The translations under genes and the position numbers were made by a program. Below are positions 62,353 to 64,000 of a stretch of DNA of 64,000 nt, one piece after another. The notes under the pieces are model-generated. The model was not told the origin of the DNA. It was given only the letters and a program-made list of their open reading frames with translations, and ran no database searches. The first letter of the stretch is position 1; each line of letters opens with the position of its first letter. Origin of the DNA: Rhodoblastus sp. 17X3 (lineage in GTDB: Bacteria > Pseudomonadota > Alphaproteobacteria > Rhizobiales > Beijerinckiaceae); the NCBI RefSeq assembly GCF_030056575.1, contig NZ_JASHHX010000003.1, positions 1 through 64,000 of the forward strand, written 5' to 3'.

Positions 62353-62603
62353 TTTGCAGTGCTGAGCCTGTGTGGCAGCCGGTTGGCTTCGGCTAAGCGG
62401 CGGCGGCATTCGGCTCATACCGGCCCGTCGCGATCAAATTGACGACCGTCTCATCACGACCCTTTTCGGACCGTCAATGGCTTGGGATGAACGTCAGTAG
62501 AGGCCGTGCTGCGCGCGTAGCCATCGACTCATGATGGGCGACGGCGTTCCGCGCCCGACATTACTTCATGGCCGCTTAAGAACGAAACTCGGGGTCGGTT
62601 CCT

Positions 62604-64000
62604 TCAGGCCTTGATGTTGATCCCGGCAAAGAGATGGTAGTTGCCGCCGATAAGGTCGACTGCCAACAAGCTGGCGCTCGTTTGGCTGAGCGCCCCGCTG
62701 GTGGCGTTGGCGAACACCAACGTCTGGTTGGAGTGTGGGTCATAAAGCCAGGCGACGTCGTGAGCGGGCACCAGTTGGCTGGCGCTGCTCAGCCCGCCGT
62801 ACACGCCAGTCACCCCCGCAATCTGTGAAAAATCGAGCAGATCGTTGACCGAGCCATGCTGGCCCGTGGCGCTGAACCCCGCAATCGTGTCGTAGCCAGC
62901 CGGCGTCGAGTCGCCTGGCGCCCGATAAACGAATGTGTCGGCGACTGTATGCCCCAGGACATTCATTGCGTCGGCGCCGCCGCCAGCGGCGATGGTGTCG
63001 TCGCCCTGCAGGGCGACGATGGTGTCATTGCCGCCGCCCGTCGTGATGACATGCCGTCCCGTTCCTGCGGCGGTCACCTTCAGGGCGCCGCTGTCGCTTC
63101 CCGCGGCGAGATCGCCGCCAATGGTGACGGCGGCGGCGCCGCCGGTCAGCGTCAGGATTTCGCCCTGCGTCATCGCGCCAGCGTTGATCGTGTTGGCGCC
63201 GCTTCCGGTGGCGATCGACAGCGCGGCGACGACGCCCGTAGTGACGTTCAAGCCGCCCGAGACCGCCGTGGCCGCGAGATTGCTGCGCAGACCAGTGACG
63301 ACAAAATTCGCGCTGCCGACAAGCGTCAGGGCAATGTTCATCCCCATGGCGGCGGCGTTGACCGTCAGGGTTCCGGCATTGCCATCGTTGACGCTCGTCG
63401 CTCCATTGCCGACGATCACAGCGGCCAAGCCGGCCGCGTTCGCACCGAGCGTCACATTGCTGGCGCCGGTTAGCGCCAGATCCTGCACATTATAGACCCG
63501 GGCGAAGTCGGCGTCGGTAAGCGTCGCCGGCGCTGCAAGCATGATCGTGTCCGTCCCGCCGTTGCCGGTGATCGCGGCAGCAGCCGCGAGAGCCGACTCC
63601 GTGGCGAAGCTGAAAACGTCATTGCCCGGCGTTCCCTCGTAATAAGGCGCGGAGAGAACGCTGGTGTTGCCGGCCGCGTCGGTGGCCGTGACCTGGTAAT
63701 TGCGGACGAGGCTGTTGTTCTCGCCGGTCGCAAAGGTCCAGACGCCGTTTTGGCCTGCTAATGTCGTATTGAGTTTGGCTCCGCCGTCGTAGACCGTGAC
63801 CGTGCTGCCCGCCTCGGCGTTTCCGGTCAGGCTCCAGACGTTGCCGGCGTAGGCCGCGCTGGTGATCGACGGCTGAGGCGGTTGAGACGCGTCGACGGTG
63901 AAGCTGAAAGGCTCGCTCGTCGTTGTGTTGCCGGCCGGATCGATCGCGATCGCCGATATCGTATAGGACTGGCCATTGACCAGACCTGCCATCTTATAAC
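62604..64000 (-). CDS. Large Ig-like/RTX-like exported protein, N-terminus beyond window
   Basis: The frame is open through the right edge (residues YK precede the ATG at 63990-63992), so the N-terminus is missing. Visible order: an Ig-like domain end (YTISAIAIDPAGNTTTSEPF), a second Ig-like domain (GNVWSLTGNAEAGSTVTVYD), and ~250 residues of Gly/Ala/Thr/Asn-rich beta-roll-like sequence. RTX-like GGGNDTIVALQGDDTIAAGG follows, and a C-terminal domain ending VDLIGGNYHLFAGINIKA of the kind that carries type I secretion signals. It is probably a calcium-dependent surface or secreted adhesin. No type I exporter genes are in the window. Confidence 0.85.
   Translation of the reverse strand, partial: YKMAGLVNGQSYTISAIAIDPAGNTTTSEPFSFTVDASQPPQPSITSAAYAGNVWSLTGNAEAGSTVTVYDGGAKLNTTLAGQNGVWTFATGENNSLVRNYQVTATDAAGNTSVLSAPYYEGTPGNDVFSFATESALAAAAAITGNGGTDTIMLAAPATLTDADFARVYNVQDLALTGASNVTLGANAAGLAAVIVGNGATSVNDGNAGTLTVNAAAMGMNIALTLVGSANFVVTGLRSNLAATAVSGGLNVTTGVVAALSIATGSGANTINAGAMTQGEILTLTGGAAAVTIGGDLAAGSDSGALKVTAAGTGRHVITTGGGNDTIVALQGDDTIAAGGGADAMNVLGHTVADTFVYRAPGDSTPAGYDTIAGFSATGQHGSVNDLLDFSQIAGVTGVYGGLSSASQLVPAHDVAWLYDPHSNQTLVFANATSGALSQTSASLLAVDLIGGNYHLFAGINIKA

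Larger units (their letters stand above)
62166..62603. other. A/T-rich intergenic region with att-like sequences
   Basis: No gene is supported in these 438 bp. The middle (about 62225-62360) is strongly A/T-rich. It contains a tRNA-3'-end-like block (62256-62278) and short direct repeats (62331-62352). Near 62395-62466 a minus-strand frame reads TVVNLIATGRYEPNAAAA before a stop, possibly the tail of a lost gene. Confidence 0.55.

Overview
The window is GC-rich chromosomal DNA from an alphaproteobacterium, most likely of the order Hyphomicrobiales (Rhizobiales). The evidence is the set of lineage-typical genes: the cell-cycle hybrid kinase CckA with a perfect CtrA box beside it, a DksA without zinc cysteines, a metal-variant HemB, the LdtR/L,D-transpeptidase pair, Bpt, a DUF2019 protein and a NasS/NasT nitrate system. 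I cannot fix the genus; a Beijerinckiaceae/Methylocystaceae-like genome would fit. No rRNA, complete tRNA, CRISPR array or complete mobile element was seen.

Layout. 1-1870: the N-terminal part of a large FG-GAP/VCBS repeat protein that runs off the left edge. 2.7-7.0 kb: peroxide defence, with ahpC-ahpF and an amidinotransferase-family gene divergent from oxyR. 7.3-11.0 kb: an autotransporter whose passenger looks like a GH64 beta-1,3-glucanase, followed by a scrambled IS110 remnant. 11.6-23.5 kb: cckA, a FliO-like protein, dksA, a slipin, an AlkB-like membrane hydroxylase/desaturase, icd, a PAS kinase divergent from its response regulator, and trmJ. 23.7-25.2 kb: a polymorphic-toxin-like HNH nuclease gene broken by a one-base frameshift, overlapping a DUF2019 immunity-like gene. 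25.3-45.1 kb: mostly housekeeping (bpt, hemB, ldtR-ldt, glyA, topA, pyrB, aroQ, transporters). An unusual run of stem-loops lies between pyrB and a PhoH-like ATPase gene.

45.2-56.0 kb is an assimilatory nitrate locus: nasT-nasS, a sigma-54 promoter, a leader RNA with two ANTAR-type hairpins, then nirB-nirD-nasA-narK and a PP2C phosphatase/Ser-Thr kinase fusion. The sequence supports a closed regulatory circuit: NasS senses nitrate and releases NasT, NasT binds the leader, and the operon makes the nitrate importer, nitrate reductase and nitrite reductase.

56.3-62.6 kb is a looser region of small or fragmentary genes: a zinc-ribbon protein, an exported pentapeptide-repeat protein, a PHB-depolymerase-like esterase with a small partner, an old-yellow-enzyme homologue, a truncated DUF892 gene and a tRNA-3'-end-like attachment-site scar. 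The right edge is the C-terminal part of a second large exported Ig-like/RTX-like protein.
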